From assembly GCA_947626355.1 (NCBI GenBank), contig CANQRV010000028.1, positions 1-34,903 on the forward strand: a DNA stretch of 34,903 nucleotides, read 5' to 3'. Shown here one piece after another: positions 24,793 through 34,884 of this stretch (positions within the stretch are counted from its first letter, which is position 1; each line of letters begins with the position of its first letter). The position numbers and the translations under genes were made by a program. The stretch is from an uncultured Muribaculaceae bacterium. Lineage in GTDB: Bacteria; Bacteroidota; Bacteroidia; Bacteroidales; Muribaculaceae. The notes under the pieces were generated by a model, which had not been told where the DNA came from, did not search any database, and saw only the letters and a list, made by a program, of their open reading frames with translations.

Positions 24793-27123
24793 ATGAAGAA
24801 TCTTGTCATAGTAGAGTCTCCGGCAAAGGCCAAGACCATAGAGAAATTTTTAGGCCCCGACTACACCGTCATGTCGAGCTACGGCCATATCCGCGACCTC
24901 CAGAAAAAGGATTTCAGCATCGATGTCAACGACGGATTCTCCCCCGTGTATGAGATTCCGGCCGAAAAGCGCGATCTGGTGAAGAAGCTCCGCAAGGCCG
25001 CCTCGGAGGCACATACCGTATGGCTCGCCTCCGATGAAGACCGCGAGGGGGAAGCCATAGCCTGGCATCTCTACGAGGTGCTCGGCCTCAAGCCCGAAAA
25101 CACCCGCCGCATCGTGTTTCATGAGATCACCAAGCCGGCGATACTCAAAGCCATCGAGAATCCGCGCACAATCGATATCGACCGCGTCAACGCCCAGCAG
25201 GCGCGCCGCGTGCTCGACCGCATCGTGGGCTTCGAGCTCAGCCCCGTGCTCTGGAAGAAAATCAAGCCCGCCCTCTCGGCAGGCCGCGTGCAGAGCGTGG
25301 CCGTAAGGCTCATCTGCGAGCGCGAGGAGGAAATAGGCGCTTTCGTCAGCGAGCCGTTTTTCCGCGTCAACGCCCTCTTCCAGCCCCACGGCGGGAAGAT
25401 GGCCTTCAAGGCTGAGCTCGCCAGGCGTCTCGCCGACGAGAAGGAGGCCCGCGACTTCCTCGATGTCTGCGCCGTGGCTTCGTTTGTCGTGAAGGAGGTG
25501 TCGGTGAAGCCGCTGCGCCGCTCCCCGCAGCCACCCTTCACCACCTCCACGCTCCAGCAGGAGGCCTCGAGGCGCCTCGGCTTCTCCGTCAACCAGACGA
25601 TGGTGGTGGCCCAGAAGCTCTACGAGGAGGGAAAGATCACCTACATGCGTACCGACTCCACCAACCTCTCCGACCTGGCTCTGAAGAGCATCGCCGACGA
25701 GATCACGCGCGGCTACGGCGCCGGCTACCTGAAGACACGCCGCTACCACACCCAGGCCAAGGGCGCCCAGGAGGCCCACGAGGCCATACGCCCCACATAC
25801 GCCGACCGCCGCTCGATTGAGGGCACCGAGCAGGAGAAACGTCTCTACGACCTTATATGGCGCAGGGCCGTCGCCTCACAGATGGCCGACGCCGAGATCG
25901 AGAAGACCTCGGTCGACATCTCCATTGCCGGCTCGGCCGAACTTTTCAAGGCCGAGGGCGAGGTGGTGAAATTCGACGGCTTCCTCAGCGTCTACCGCCC
26001 GCAGGGCGCCACCGCGGGTGAGGACATACTTCCCCCGATGAAGGAGGGGACGGCCCTGACGCCCCGGGAAATCACGGCCACACAGCGCTTCACACAGGCC
26101 CCTCCGCGCTACACGGAGGCCACGCTGGTGAAGAAGATGGAAGACCTCGGCATCGGCCGCCCGTCGACCTACGCCCCCACCATCTCCACCATCCAGGCCC
26201 GCGACTACGTGCAGCGCGGCGAGAAAGAGGGCGTGAAGCGCTGCTACGACGTGCTGACCCTGCGCGACGGCAAAGTCACGAAGACACAGCTGTCGGAGAA
26301 CGCCGGCAGCGAGAGGGGACGCCTCGTGCCCACCGACGTAGGCATGGTGGTCAACCGTTTCCTTACGGAATATTTCCCCGATATCCTCGACTATAACTTC
26401 ACAGCCCGCGTGGAGGAGAAATTCGACGAGATCGCCGAGGGAAGGCTCGGATGGAAGGAGGAGATCTCCGGCTTCTACGGGGGATTCCATCCGGAGATAG
26501 AGAAGATCAACTCGCTGCGCATGGCCCACAAGGTGGGAGAGCGCCAGCTCGGCGTCGACCCGGCGAGCGGACGCCCCGTGTCGGTGAAGATCGGAAGGTT
26601 CGGCCCTGTGGTGCAGGTGGGGGAGGCCTCCGACGGCGACAAGCCCCTCTTCGCAAGCCTTCTCGAAGGACAGAGCATCCAGTCGATCACCCTCGAGGAG
26701 GCGCTGAAGCTCTTCGAGCTTCCGCGCGCGCTCGGCGAATATGAAGGGAAAAAGGTGTCGGCCGCCATCGGCCGCTTCGGCCCCTACATACAGCACGACG
26801 GAAAATACGTCTCCATCCCTAAGGACAAGACTCCGCAGGGCATAACGCTCGACGAGGCCATAGAGCTCATCGAGGCCAAAAGGCAGGAGGAGGCCAACAA
26901 GTTTATCAAGGCTTTCGACGATATACCCGGGCTCGAGGTGCTCAACGGGCGCTACGGCCCCTACATGGCCTATAAGCCGGAGGGAGCGAAGAAAGCCGTC
27001 AACTACAAGATACCTAAAGGCACCGACCCGCATGCGCTTACGGCCGAGGAGGCACGCAAGCTGATGCAGGAACAGGATGCGGCGCCGCGAAAGACTCAGC
27101 GCCGCAGCAAAAAGCAGGCATAA
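24793..27123 (+). CDS. topA: DNA topoisomerase I (type IA)
   Basis: TopA relaxes negative supercoils through a 5'-phosphotyrosine link. From the ATG at 24793 the 776-residue protein opens MKNLVIVESPAKAKTIEKFL with the Toprim Glu at E9. The acidic Toprim triad is in SDEDREGEAIAWHLYEVLG (D81, D83, E85) and the nucleophile is Y284 in GKITYMRTDSTNLS. The C-terminal part has no Cys4 zinc fingers. Instead it has three GRxGP repeats (GRFGPVVQVG, GRFGPYIQHDGKYV, GRYGPYMAYK) and a basic tail (RKTQRRSKKQA), as in many non-proteobacterial enzymes. The start was chosen over an in-frame ATG at 24682, which lies before the promoter. Confidence 0.96.
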   Translation: MKNLVIVESPAKAKTIEKFLGPDYTVMSSYGHIRDLQKKDFSIDVNDGFSPVYEIPAEKRDLVKKLRKAASEAHTVWLASDEDREGEAIAWHLYEVLGLKPENTRRIVFHEITKPAILKAIENPRTIDIDRVNAQQARRVLDRIVGFELSPVLWKKIKPALSAGRVQSVAVRLICEREEEIGAFVSEPFFRVNALFQPHGGKMAFKAELARRLADEKEARDFLDVCAVASFVVKEVSVKPLRRSPQPPFTTSTLQQEASRRLGFSVNQTMVVAQKLYEEGKITYMRTDSTNLSDLALKSIADEITRGYGAGYLKTRRYHTQAKGAQEAHEAIRPTYADRRSIEGTEQEKRLYDLIWRRAVASQMADAEIEKTSVDISIAGSAELFKAEGEVVKFDGFLSVYRPQGATAGEDILPPMKEGTALTPREITATQRFTQAPPRYTEATLVKKMEDLGIGRPSTYAPTISTIQARDYVQRGEKEGVKRCYDVLTLRDGKVTKTQLSENAGSERGRLVPTDVGMVVNRFLTEYFPDILDYNFTARVEEKFDEIAEGRLGWKEEISGFYGGFHPEIEKINSLRMAHKVGERQLGVDPASGRPVSVKIGRFGPVVQVGEASDGDKPLFASLLEGQSIQSITLEEALKLFELPRALGEYEGKKVSAAIGRFGPYIQHDGKYVSIPKDKTPQGITLDEAIELIEAKRQEEANKFIKAFDDIPGLEVLNGRYGPYMAYKPEGAKKAVNYKIPKGTDPHALTAEEARKLMQEQDAAPRKTQRRSKKQA

Positions 27124-27126
27124 GGC

Positions 27127-27152
27127 AGCCTGTCAAGGGGGGAGCGACAGCT
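27127..27152. terminator. Weak hairpin between convergent topA and the LacI regulator
   Basis: AGC(C)TGTC at 27127-27134 pairs with GACAGCT at 27146-27152 around an 11-base G-rich loop. It overlaps the regulator's stop codon and has no T-tract. It is offered only as the sole structure between the two stops. Confidence 0.3.
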
Positions 27153-28173
27153 AATCGGCCATACCTGCGGGATGCGTCGAGCCGCGCAGCATGATTTCCG
27201 CGTCGACCACCACCTTTTTCGACTCTATGGTGGGATGGCTGATTTTCTCCAGCAGGAGAGCGGCCGCCGTCTCACCCATGTCGTGGAGCCGTGGCTCTAC
27301 GGTGGTCAGCGAGGGATAGACGAGCTTCGAGACGTGAGAGCCCGAGAAGCCTGCGATCGCCACATCCTCCGGGATACGCAGCCCCGCGTCGTGAAGTCGG
27401 TTCATCACTCCTATGGCAAGCAGGTCGTGGCATGCGAAGACGGCGTCGAAGTCCACGCCGCTCTCAAGCAGCCGTCCGGCGATGCGGCGTCCGTTCTCAA
27501 GCGAGATCTGCGTCTCCATCACGAGCGTCGGGTCGTAGGGGATACGGTGTTTCGCAAGCACTTCCCGGTAGGCCTTGTGCATCTCGTTGAAGTCGTCGAT
27601 CTGCGACGGCCCGTGAAGGTGCACGATCTTCCTTTTGCCGGAATGCACGAGATGGTCGACGAGAAAGAAGGTCTTGTCGTAGGAATTCACGCCGACGCAG
27701 ACGGTATCGATGCCCGAGGGGGCATGGTCGATGAATATCATGGGGATACCCTTCTGCTGAAGGCGCAGAAACTCATCATTGTTGCTTGAGTCGAGACAGT
27801 GTGCAATAATAATGCCGTCGACAAGAGAGTTCTCGAGAATCTGAAGGTTTCGGCGCTCCTGGGCGGGGTCATTGTCGGAATTGGAGACAAGGGTGGTAAT
27901 GCCGTTTAGATGCATTACGCTCTGGATACCCTGAAGCAGCTGTGAAGCATACGAAGTTATCATCTCGTTGACCACCACTCCTATGCAGTTGGTGCGCCCT
28001 GAGCGCAGACATGCGGCAAGGGGGTTGCGCTGATAGCCCATTTCTTTGGCTGTCTGAAAGATGTGCTCGCGTGTCTCCTTGCGTATATGCATGTCGTTTG
28101 CCAACGCCCGGGAGACGGTGGAAATCGAGATGCAGAGATGCTCGGCAATGTCTTTTATTGTTACACGTTTCAT
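27151..28173 (-). CDS. LacI family transcriptional regulator
   Basis: Residues 3-50 form the LacI helix-turn-helix and hinge (TIKDIAEHLCISISTVSRALAND ... RNPLAACLRSGRTN). The periplasmic-binding-protein-like effector domain follows (IGVVVNEMITSYASQLLQGIQ ... DGIIIAHCLDSSNNDEF ... FDAVFACHDLLAIGVMNRLHDAGL ... VAIAGFSGSHVSKLVYPSLTTVEP). The length of 340 is normal. The effector is probably a sugar or nucleoside, but no sugar genes are adjacent, so its targets are elsewhere or are the sites found upstream. The family binds palindromes with a central CG; two such sites lie at 28253-28281, about 80-110 bases upstream of its ATG, suggesting self-regulation. Confidence 0.92.
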   Translation of the reverse strand: MKRVTIKDIAEHLCISISTVSRALANDMHIRKETREHIFQTAKEMGYQRNPLAACLRSGRTNCIGVVVNEMITSYASQLLQGIQSVMHLNGITTLVSNSDNDPAQERRNLQILENSLVDGIIIAHCLDSSNNDEFLRLQQKGIPMIFIDHAPSGIDTVCVGVNSYDKTFFLVDHLVHSGKRKIVHLHGPSQIDDFNEMHKAYREVLAKHRIPYDPTLVMETQISLENGRRIAGRLLESGVDFDAVFACHDLLAIGVMNRLHDAGLRIPEDVAIAGFSGSHVSKLVYPSLTTVEPRLHDMGETAAALLLEKISHPTIESKKVVVDAEIMLRGSTHPAGMAD

Positions 28174-28194
28174 ACTTGAGGGAGATTATCAATG

Positions 28195-28226
28195 CAAAGA
28201 TAATGCTAAAGAATGGCAAATGCAAA
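28195..28226 (-). promoter_or_regulatory. Promoter of the LacI regulator
   Basis: On the minus strand TTTG (28223-28226) and TATCTTTG (28195-28202) are separated by 20 bases, an exact match to the Bacteroidetes promoter form. The leader before the ATG at 28173 is about 17 bases. A second -7-like string (TAAATTTG, 28223-28230) overlaps the -33 box. Confidence 0.75.
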
Positions 28227-28252
28227 TTTATTTCATAATATTTTTGACAAAT

Positions 28253-28281
28253 AAAACGATTGCACCGAATTCAAACGTTTG
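28253..28281. promoter_or_regulatory. Two LacI/GalR-type operator-like sites
   Basis: A perfect 10-bp palindrome with central CG, CAAACGTTTG (28272-28281), is preceded by a related site AAAACGATTG (28253-28262). Their CG centres are 19 bp apart, and the extended 14-bp windows agree at 11 positions. LacI-family proteins classically bind such CG-centred palindromes (compare the PurR operator core). The sites lie between the LacI promoter and the plus-strand promoter at 28315-28346. Confidence 0.6.
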
Positions 28282-28314
28282 CATTATATTTTTACCCCCT
28301 TTTTTAATCCTTTT

Positions 28315-28346
28315 TTTGCAAAAAAAATTTTTTCATATTATTTTTG
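28315..28346 (+). promoter_or_regulatory. Plus-strand promoter firing into the small RNA
   Basis: TTTG (28315-28318) and TATTTTTG (28339-28346) are separated by 20 bases, matching the Bacteroidetes -33/-7 form exactly. No protein gene lies downstream on the plus strand; the predicted start near 28351 coincides with the first paired base of the hairpin RNA at 28351-28436. Confidence 0.7.
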
Positions 28347-28350
28347 CATT

Positions 28351-28436
28351 GCGAAAGGCGCCAGACCCCGCGTCCTGTGGCAGCGATTCTAATGCCTACG
28401 TGGCGGAGACTCTCCCCCTGCAGCACTTCGCTTTTT
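28351..28436 (+). ncRNA. Candidate small structured RNA with its own promoter and terminator
   Basis: An 86-base RNA is predicted from the promoter start to a T5 tract. GCGAA (28351-28355) pairs with TTCGC (28427-28431), and CCAG near 28361 can pair with CTG near 28418. An inner stem GGCA (28379-28382)/TGCC (28393-28396) with flanking pairs forms an apical hairpin, and GGAG ACT CTCC (28405-28415) a second one. T5 (28432-28436) follows the closing stem. No reading frame of note lies inside. It may be a 6S-like or Bacteroidales-1-like RNA, or a new sRNA; I cannot search Rfam. The remainder of this 413-base gap is AT-rich and holds the regulator promoter and operators and the thyA terminator. 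Confidence 0.55.
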
Positions 28437-28509
28437 AGAGTGAAAAATGGATAATTAGGTGTAAATAAAATTTTAGGGAACTGATAAACTCAGTTAATTA
28501 AAGCGCATG

Positions 28510-28541
28510 GCGCCCTCTACGTCGGGAGACGTAGAGGGCGC
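28510..28541 (-). terminator. Hairpin terminator of thyA
   Basis: A perfect 14-bp stem, GCGCCCTCTACGTC (28510-28523) with 28528-28541 and a GGGA loop, lies 46 bases beyond the thyA stop. The T-tract is modest. It also separates the small RNA gene from the pyrG operon. Confidence 0.7.
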
Positions 28542-28586
28542 AAAATAGTATATATAGGTTATTGCGGTGAAGGGGAAGGGCGCGGC

Positions 28587-29381
28587 TCAGACGCTGACAG
28601 TGCCCTTGATGGTCGGCCAGGGATCGTAGCCCTCGATGCGGAAGTCGTCGTAACGGAAGTCGTAGAGGCTCCTGACATCCGGGTTGAGGACCATGCGCGG
28701 CAGGGGTCGCGGAGCACGCGTCAGCTGCTCACGCACCTGCTCGAGATGGTTAAGGTAGATATGCGCGTCGCCGAGCGTATGGATGAAGCAGCCCGGCTTC
28801 AGGCCACACACCTGCGCCGTCATCATGGTGAGCAGCGCGTAGCTGGCTATATTGAAGGGCACTCCGAGGAAGCAGTCGGCGCTCCGCTGGTAGAGCTGGA
28901 GCGAAAGGCGGTCGCCGTCGACATAATACTGGAAGAAGGCGTGGCAGGGGGGAAGGTTCATGCGCTTGAGGTCGGCCACGTTCCAGGCGCTGACTATGAT
29001 GCGCCGGGAGTCGGGATTATGCTTGATGGCCTCCACGGCCTCCGTCATCTGGTCGATGAAGCCCCCGTCGTAGTCGGGCCAGGAACGCCACTGATAGCCG
29101 TAGATATGGCCCAGGGAGCCGTCGGGACCGGCCCATTCGTTCCAGATACGCACTCCGTTGTCCTGAAGGTATTTCACGTTGGTGTCGCCGGCCAGAAACC
29201 ACAGCAGCTCGTGGATGATGCTCTTGAGATGCACCTTCTTGGTGGTGAGCAGAGGGAATCCCTCCGAGAGGTCGAAGCGCATCTGATAGCCGAAGGTGGA
29301 GATGGTGCCGGTGCCGGTGCGGTCTTCCTTCCCATGTCCGTCGGCGAGGATATGGCGCAGCAGGTCGAGATATTGTCTCAT
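28587..29381 (-). CDS. thyA: Thymidylate synthase ThyA
   Basis: ThyA makes dTMP from dUMP using methylene-tetrahydrofolate. The 264-residue length and catalytic C146 ([12 protein letters not shown]) match the classic family numbering. Other visible signatures are [12 protein letters not shown], the [14 protein letters not shown] helix, [33 protein letters not shown] (dUMP binding) and the C-terminal GTVSV. It is the last gene of the pyrG-yidC-ferredoxin-thyA operon and begins four bases after the ferredoxin gene stop. Confidence 0.97.
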   Translation of the reverse strand: MRQYLDLLRHILADGHGKEDRTGTGTISTFGYQMRFDLSEGFPLLTTKKVHLKSIIHELLWFLAGDTNVKYLQDNGVRIWNEWAGPDGSLGHIYGYQWRSWPDYDGGFIDQMTEAVEAIKHNPDSRRIIVSAWNVADLKRMNLPPCHAFFQYYVDGDRLSLQLYQRSADCFLGVPFNIASYALLTMMTAQVCGLKPGCFIHTLGDAHIYLNHLEQVREQLTRAPRPLPRMVLNPDVRSLYDFRYDDFRIEGYDPWPTIKGTVSV

Positions 29382-29385
29382 GGTC

Positions 29386-30204
29386 TTATGATTCCTTTAC
29401 TTTACGCATCAGCGGGGAAGCGGGGCGGAAGCGCGACGACGTGAACCTCACGGCTTCGTTGGGGCATATCTCCACGCAGTCGAAGCAGCGCACGCAGCGC
29501 GAGTTGTCGACATCTCGGGCGGCCACCTTGATGCAATGGGCCGGACACACCTCCTCGCATTTCATGCAGTTGATACATTTGTCGGGCTCTATGGCTATCT
29601 GCCACACGGGACGCCGGGCCACGAGGGCCAGTGCGCTCCCTACGGGACACACGGAAGTGCAGAAGCCGCGCCCGGTGAAAAGGGCGCAGAGGGCGATGAG
29701 CAGCAGCCCCGCCACGCCCGAGAGGATACCCACCGAGGAGCTGATGCCGAGGTTGAGCCAGAGGGCCTCCGCCTCCGAGGGATTGAGCGAGTGGCAGATG
29801 TTGCGCATGATGTTCCATGGCTCGAGCCACAGGGGCACGGCTGCGAGTCCCGCCACGAGGGCCACGAGGTAGATGGCCAGGATATGCCATCTCACGCGCG
29901 TGGGGGCCTTGTAGCCGAAGGGACGGTTGAGGGGCCTGATCCAGCGACGCAGGGGGATTATGAAGTCATGCACGGCCCCTATGGGGCACACCGTGGAGCA
30001 ATAGATGCGCCCGAAGAGGAACGTGGCCACAAGCCACACGGCCACCACTCCCATCGACACTCCCAGCGCCGAGGGCACTATCTGCACCTTCTCGCTCATG
30101 GCGGCCACGGAATTGACGTGGCTGCTCATGGTGAGATACACTGCCGCCAGCACGAAGAAGAGCGTGGCGAGCAGCAGGCGTATGGAGCGTAGCCGTCGTT
30201 GCAT
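29386..30204 (-). CDS. Polytopic 4Fe-4S membrane protein (NapH/NosR-like)
   Basis: Four membrane helices are visible, near residues 8-26, 48-64, 108-125 and 157-175. Two C-x3-CP motifs follow helices 2 and 4 (C69/C73 in [10 protein letters not shown] and C182/C186 in FCTSVCPVG). A C-terminal two-cluster ferredoxin domain has C210/213/216/220 and C237/240/243/247. This is the layout of NapH/NosR/CcoG-type electron carriers, which pass electrons between quinol or ferredoxin and an acceptor. The acceptor is unknown. The gene lies between yidC (24 bases upstream) and thyA (4 bases downstream) in one operon. Confidence 0.85.
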   Translation of the reverse strand: MQRRLRSIRLLLATLFFVLAAVYLTMSSHVNSVAAMSEKVQIVPSALGVSMGVVAVWLVATFLFGRIYCSTVCPIGAVHDFIIPLRRWIRPLNRPFGYKAPTRVRWHILAIYLVALVAGLAAVPLWLEPWNIMRNICHSLNPSEAEALWLNLGISSSVGILSGVAGLLLIALCALFTGRGFCTSVCPVGSALALVARRPVWQIAIEPDKCINCMKCEEVCPAHCIKVAARDVDNSRCVRCFDCVEICPNEAVRFTSSRFRPASPLMRKVKES

Positions 30205-30228
30205 GGCGAGCAGGGAAGAGCGCCGCCG

Positions 30229-32319
30229 TCAACGGCGCCCTTTGCGCTGCTGCTCCTTCAGCATCTGCTGCTGCTGGCGCTGCATCTCCTCGAGGCGTGC
30301 CATGAAGCCGCTCTTCTTGCGGGGCTTCTTGGCGTTCTCGGCCATCGTGCGGCGCACGTCCTCCTCCTTGATCACGAAGCGGAAGGCGTAGGTCTGTGCG
30401 ATGGTGATGAGCAGCGACAGGAAGTAATAATACGAAAGGCCGGCGGCGTAGTTGTTGAAGAACACCAGGAACATCACCGGCATGAGATACATCATCCACT
30501 TCATGCCAGGCATCTGGGCGGGCTGGTTCTGGTTGTTGAGATGGATGTAGATGATGTTGGTGACGGTCATCAGGAGGCAGAAGAGGGAGATGTGGTTGCC
30601 GAAATACTCGGTCACCAGAGGGATGTTGCCGCTCCAGGAGATGATGGCGTCGGGCGCCGAGAGGTCGTGGACCCACAGGAAACTCTGTCCCCTGAGCTCG
30701 ATGCAGGAGGGGAAGAAGCTGAACATCGCCAGAAGGATCGGCATCTGGAGCATCATCGGCAGACAGCCGCTCATCGGATTGGCGCCGGCCTTCGAGTAGA
30801 GGGCCATCGTCTTCTGCTGGCGTGTCATGGCGTTCTCCGTGCCGGGATATTTCTCGTTGATGGCCTTGATGTCGGGGGCGAGGATCCTCATGCGCGCCTG
30901 GCTCTTGTAGCTCTTATACGTGAGCGGGAAGAGCACGAGCTTGATGAAGACGGTCAGCAGCAGGATGATGATGCCGTAGTTGGAGATGAAGGAGCCGAGG
31001 AAATTGAATATCGGAATGATGACGCCGGTGTTGATCCAGCGGAATATCGGCCATCCGAGAGGAATCATCTTGGTGAGCTTCAGGTCTTCGCCGGCATCTA
31101 TCTCGCTGTCGAGATGCGACAGCAGCGGGTAGAGGTTGGGGCCGATGAAGAGGCTGAACGAGGCGGGATTGGCGGCGCGCCAGTCGTAGTCGTTGACCTC
31201 TGCCCGTGTGGCCATGTTCTTCAGGTAGTCGGAATTCTTGACCACCGTGCTCTGGAAGTCGGCGGTGTTGAACGATTTGTCAGCCACCATCACTGTGGAG
31301 AAGAACTGGTTCTTGAAGCCGATCCACTTGATCTTGGCCTTGCGCTCCTCGCTGTCGTTGTCGTTCTCCTTGAGGTTCTCCACGGAGCCGCCGGCAAACT
31401 TGTAGTATAGGGCGGAGTTGCGCTCCTCAAACATGCGGCCGCGCTCCTGGCGCTTCACCTCCTGGCTCCAGTTGAAGCCGAGGGTGCGCACATTGCTCTG
31501 CACGATGTCGGCCATGTTGCGCTGCACGATCTTAACGTCCACCACATAGCTGTCGCCCTTGGGAAGGGTGTACTGTATTCCCCAGTAGGCGTCGGGGGCC
31601 AGGTCGAGGGTCATGAGCACCGTGGAGTCGTTGACCACGCGGGGATTGAAGTATAGCTCGGAGGTCGACACGGCCTGCGGCAGAGGGAGCTGGAAATCGA
31701 AGGCATTGGAGCCTTTCTCAAACACCACCACCTTGCGCTTGCTCTTGTCGGTCTCGTCGGCGTTGTATTCGGTGTCGTATTTCTTGAGCTCGGCGCGCGT
31801 CACGCTTCCGGAGAGGGCGCTGAGCTCAAGCTTCACGGCCTCGTTCTCGAGGGTGACTGTCCTGTCGGTGCCGGTGAGGAAGCGGGCGAAGCGTCCGTAT
31901 CTGCCCACGGAGTTGCTCAGGGCCTTCACGGCCTCGACGGCCTTGCGCTGCTGGAGGGCGCTCATCTTGCGGAGGTCGCCGGCCTCGATGTCGCGCCACT
32001 GGAGGGTGGTGCCGTCGACAACGACGGTGCCCCAGAGGGAGTCGCCAGCGGCGGTGAGCGACACAGCGCCCTGGGTGAGGCGCGCGGCACGGGTGCTGTC
32101 GGCCAGCACCACCTGCTCGCCGGTCTCCGCGATATTATTCACGAGCCACTCACGCTCCGTCTCCGTAAGCGAGTCGGCGGCGGGCGCCGATGCCTCTGCG
32201 GTCGCGGTGTCGTCGGCGGTATCGGTGGGGGGCTCGGGCGTCTCACGCGGTGTCAGCCACATGAAGCCAAAAAAGACAAGGGCCATGAGTATCAGGCCGT
32301 AGATGGTGTTCTTATCCAT
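30229..32319 (-). CDS. yidC: Membrane protein insertase YidC
   Basis: YidC inserts and folds inner-membrane proteins, alone or with Sec and the SRP pathway. The 696-residue protein has an N-terminal membrane helix (MDKNTIYGLILMALVFFGFMW) and an acidic/Ala linker. A large periplasmic beta domain of about 330 residues follows, then the conserved insertase core from about residue 420 (FIKLVLFPLTYKSYKSQARMRILAP, NPMSGCLPMMLQMPILLAMF). It ends in a basic, Gln-rich tail (RLEEMQRQQQQMLKEQQRKGRR), which is typical for ribosome contact. It starts 16 bases after the pyrG stop. Confidence 0.96.
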   Translation of the reverse strand: MDKNTIYGLILMALVFFGFMWLTPRETPEPPTDTADDTATAEASAPAADSLTETEREWLVNNIAETGEQVVLADSTRAARLTQGAVSLTAAGDSLWGTVVVDGTTLQWRDIEAGDLRKMSALQQRKAVEAVKALSNSVGRYGRFARFLTGTDRTVTLENEAVKLELSALSGSVTRAELKKYDTEYNADETDKSKRKVVVFEKGSNAFDFQLPLPQAVSTSELYFNPRVVNDSTVLMTLDLAPDAYWGIQYTLPKGDSYVVDVKIVQRNMADIVQSNVRTLGFNWSQEVKRQERGRMFEERNSALYYKFAGGSVENLKENDNDSEERKAKIKWIGFKNQFFSTVMVADKSFNTADFQSTVVKNSDYLKNMATRAEVNDYDWRAANPASFSLFIGPNLYPLLSHLDSEIDAGEDLKLTKMIPLGWPIFRWINTGVIIPIFNFLGSFISNYGIIILLLTVFIKLVLFPLTYKSYKSQARMRILAPDIKAINEKYPGTENAMTRQQKTMALYSKAGANPMSGCLPMMLQMPILLAMFSFFPSCIELRGQSFLWVHDLSAPDAIISWSGNIPLVTEYFGNHISLFCLLMTVTNIIYIHLNNQNQPAQMPGMKWMMYLMPVMFLVFFNNYAAGLSYYYFLSLLITIAQTYAFRFVIKEEDVRRTMAENAKKPRKKSGFMARLEEMQRQQQQMLKEQQRKGRR

Positions 32320-32335
32320 GCTGATGAGTGGGTAG

Positions 32336-33967
<1,632 letters not shown>

Positions 33968-33994
33968 TTATTGCCGTAACGACATATTTGGGTG

Positions 33995-34002
33995 CAAAGT
34001 TA
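33995..34002 (-). promoter_or_regulatory. -7 element of the pyrG operon
   Basis: CAAAGTTA on the plus strand is TAACTTTG on the minus strand, the same box as the SRP RNA promoter. It lies 40 bases before the pyrG ATG. No TTTG at the usual distance. The other intergenic bases up to 34154 show no gene. Confidence 0.55.
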
Positions 34003-34154
34003 GCAAATAGTTTTGTTATTTCCCCATTGTCGTTTCAAAAAAACGCGTTCTGCCTGCAGCATGGTTTTCAGGACGTCCGTTGTTGACTGACTCGACGCCG
34101 AGGTTACTGTTGTTGCCACAAGAGATTTTGAAATGGATATAATGTGAGGGGCTT

Positions 34155-34514
34155 CTAATGTAAACTCGTCTCAAACTCCCTTAAATATCGATTGGTTTGT
34201 TCAAGTAGTAATGGTAGATCCTCTCTAACAGTACGGATTATATTCTCTTTGCTGATTTGAAAATACCCATGTACCAACACATGTCTCATGTTGATGATTA
34301 ATTTCCAGGGCGTTTCTGAGTGGCGTTCCTTAAAGTCGTTAGTGAGCTTATAGGCTGCTTCCCCTATAATCTCAATAAGCTTCACTGCTCCGTAATACCT
34401 GAGGTCTCGTTCTCCGATTCCTTCCAATTGACTTTGACTGTCAAACTCCATAAGCCTCTCTATGGCATCCTTTATATGGTCAAGACGCAGCGGGTCTCTA
34501 AGTTCCTCTCTCAT
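34155..34514 (-). CDS. hepT: HepT-like toxin (HEPN RNase) of a MntA-HepT system
   Basis: A helical HEPN-domain protein with the toxin motif R77-x4-H82-x-Y84 (MRHVLVHGYF). It has the usual lead-in (DHIKDAIERLMEF, YGAVKLIEIIGEAAYKL) and a C-terminal helix (LPLLLEQTNRYL). HepT toxins cleave RNA and are blocked when the partner MntA adds AMP to the motif Tyr. I chose the ATG at 34514 (119 residues, overlapping the antitoxin end by 17 bases); an upstream start at 34580 would overlap far more. Base use is visibly AT-richer than the neighbours, which fits a transferred element. Confidence 0.88.
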   Translation of the reverse strand: MREELRDPLRLDHIKDAIERLMEFDSQSQLEGIGERDLRYYGAVKLIEIIGEAAYKLTNDFKERHSETPWKLIINMRHVLVHGYFQISKENIIRTVREDLPLLLEQTNRYLREFETSLH

Positions 34515-34794
34515 AGATATGGATTTTCTGTCGTTCAACTTCCTTTTCCACACGAGGATAGAGTGTGCCTCGTTCCACAAGGTCTACCTTGATGCCAAGT
34601 AATGACTGTAGACTGTCTATGATGCGACACATACCCATTATCCCCGGACTTTTACCCGGAATAAAGCTCACCATTATGTCGATATCGCTGTCAGGCGTTT
34701 CCTCCCCACGGGCATAAGATCCGAATACCCATGCCCGCTCTACTGGTTGTGTAGAGAAGAATTCCTTGAGTTGCTTGGTGATACTTGCTTTCAT
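34498..34794 (-). CDS. mntA: MntA-like minimal nucleotidyltransferase antitoxin
   Basis: A 98-residue minimal nucleotidyltransferase with the GSx10DxD motif complete (G25-S26 ... D37-I-D39 in VFGSYARGEETPDSDIDIMV) and a third acidic strand (IKVDLVERG). In type VII toxin-antitoxin systems this enzyme transfers AMP to the toxin and neutralises it. I chose the ATG at 34794; the in-frame TTG at 34812 overlaps the -7 element CAAATTTA (34810-34817). Its 3' end overlaps the toxin gene start, the usual antitoxin-first order of this family. Confidence 0.88.
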   Translation of the reverse strand: MKASITKQLKEFFSTQPVERAWVFGSYARGEETPDSDIDIMVSFIPGKSPGIMGMCRIIDSLQSLLGIKVDLVERGTLYPRVEKEVERQKIHIYERGT

Positions 34795-34809
34795 GTCGGA
34801 AGATTTATG

Positions 34810-34817
34810 CAAATTTA
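34810..34817 (-). promoter_or_regulatory. -7 element of mntA-hepT
   Basis: CAAATTTA on the plus strand is TAAATTTG on the minus strand, 15 bases before the mntA ATG. Its position excludes the upstream TTG as start. Confidence 0.5.
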
Positions 34818-34858
34818 GCTTATTTTATAATCAATAGTTCGTTAAAAAATTATCCATA

Positions 34859-34884
34859 GGCTAAGCGGCATCTACCGCCAAGCC
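34859..34884. other. Hairpin at the right edge
   Basis: GGCT and GCGG pair with CCGC and AGCC around a 6-base loop, with 2-base internal mismatches. It may be the terminator of a gene beyond the window; its role cannot be judged from here. Confidence 0.35.

Noticed and set aside
28061..28438. Plus-strand 125-codon frame across the LacI upstream region and the small RNA
   Set aside because: It crosses the LacI promoter, the operators and the sRNA terminator, has AT-run codons (Phe/Leu/Lys) and no known motif.
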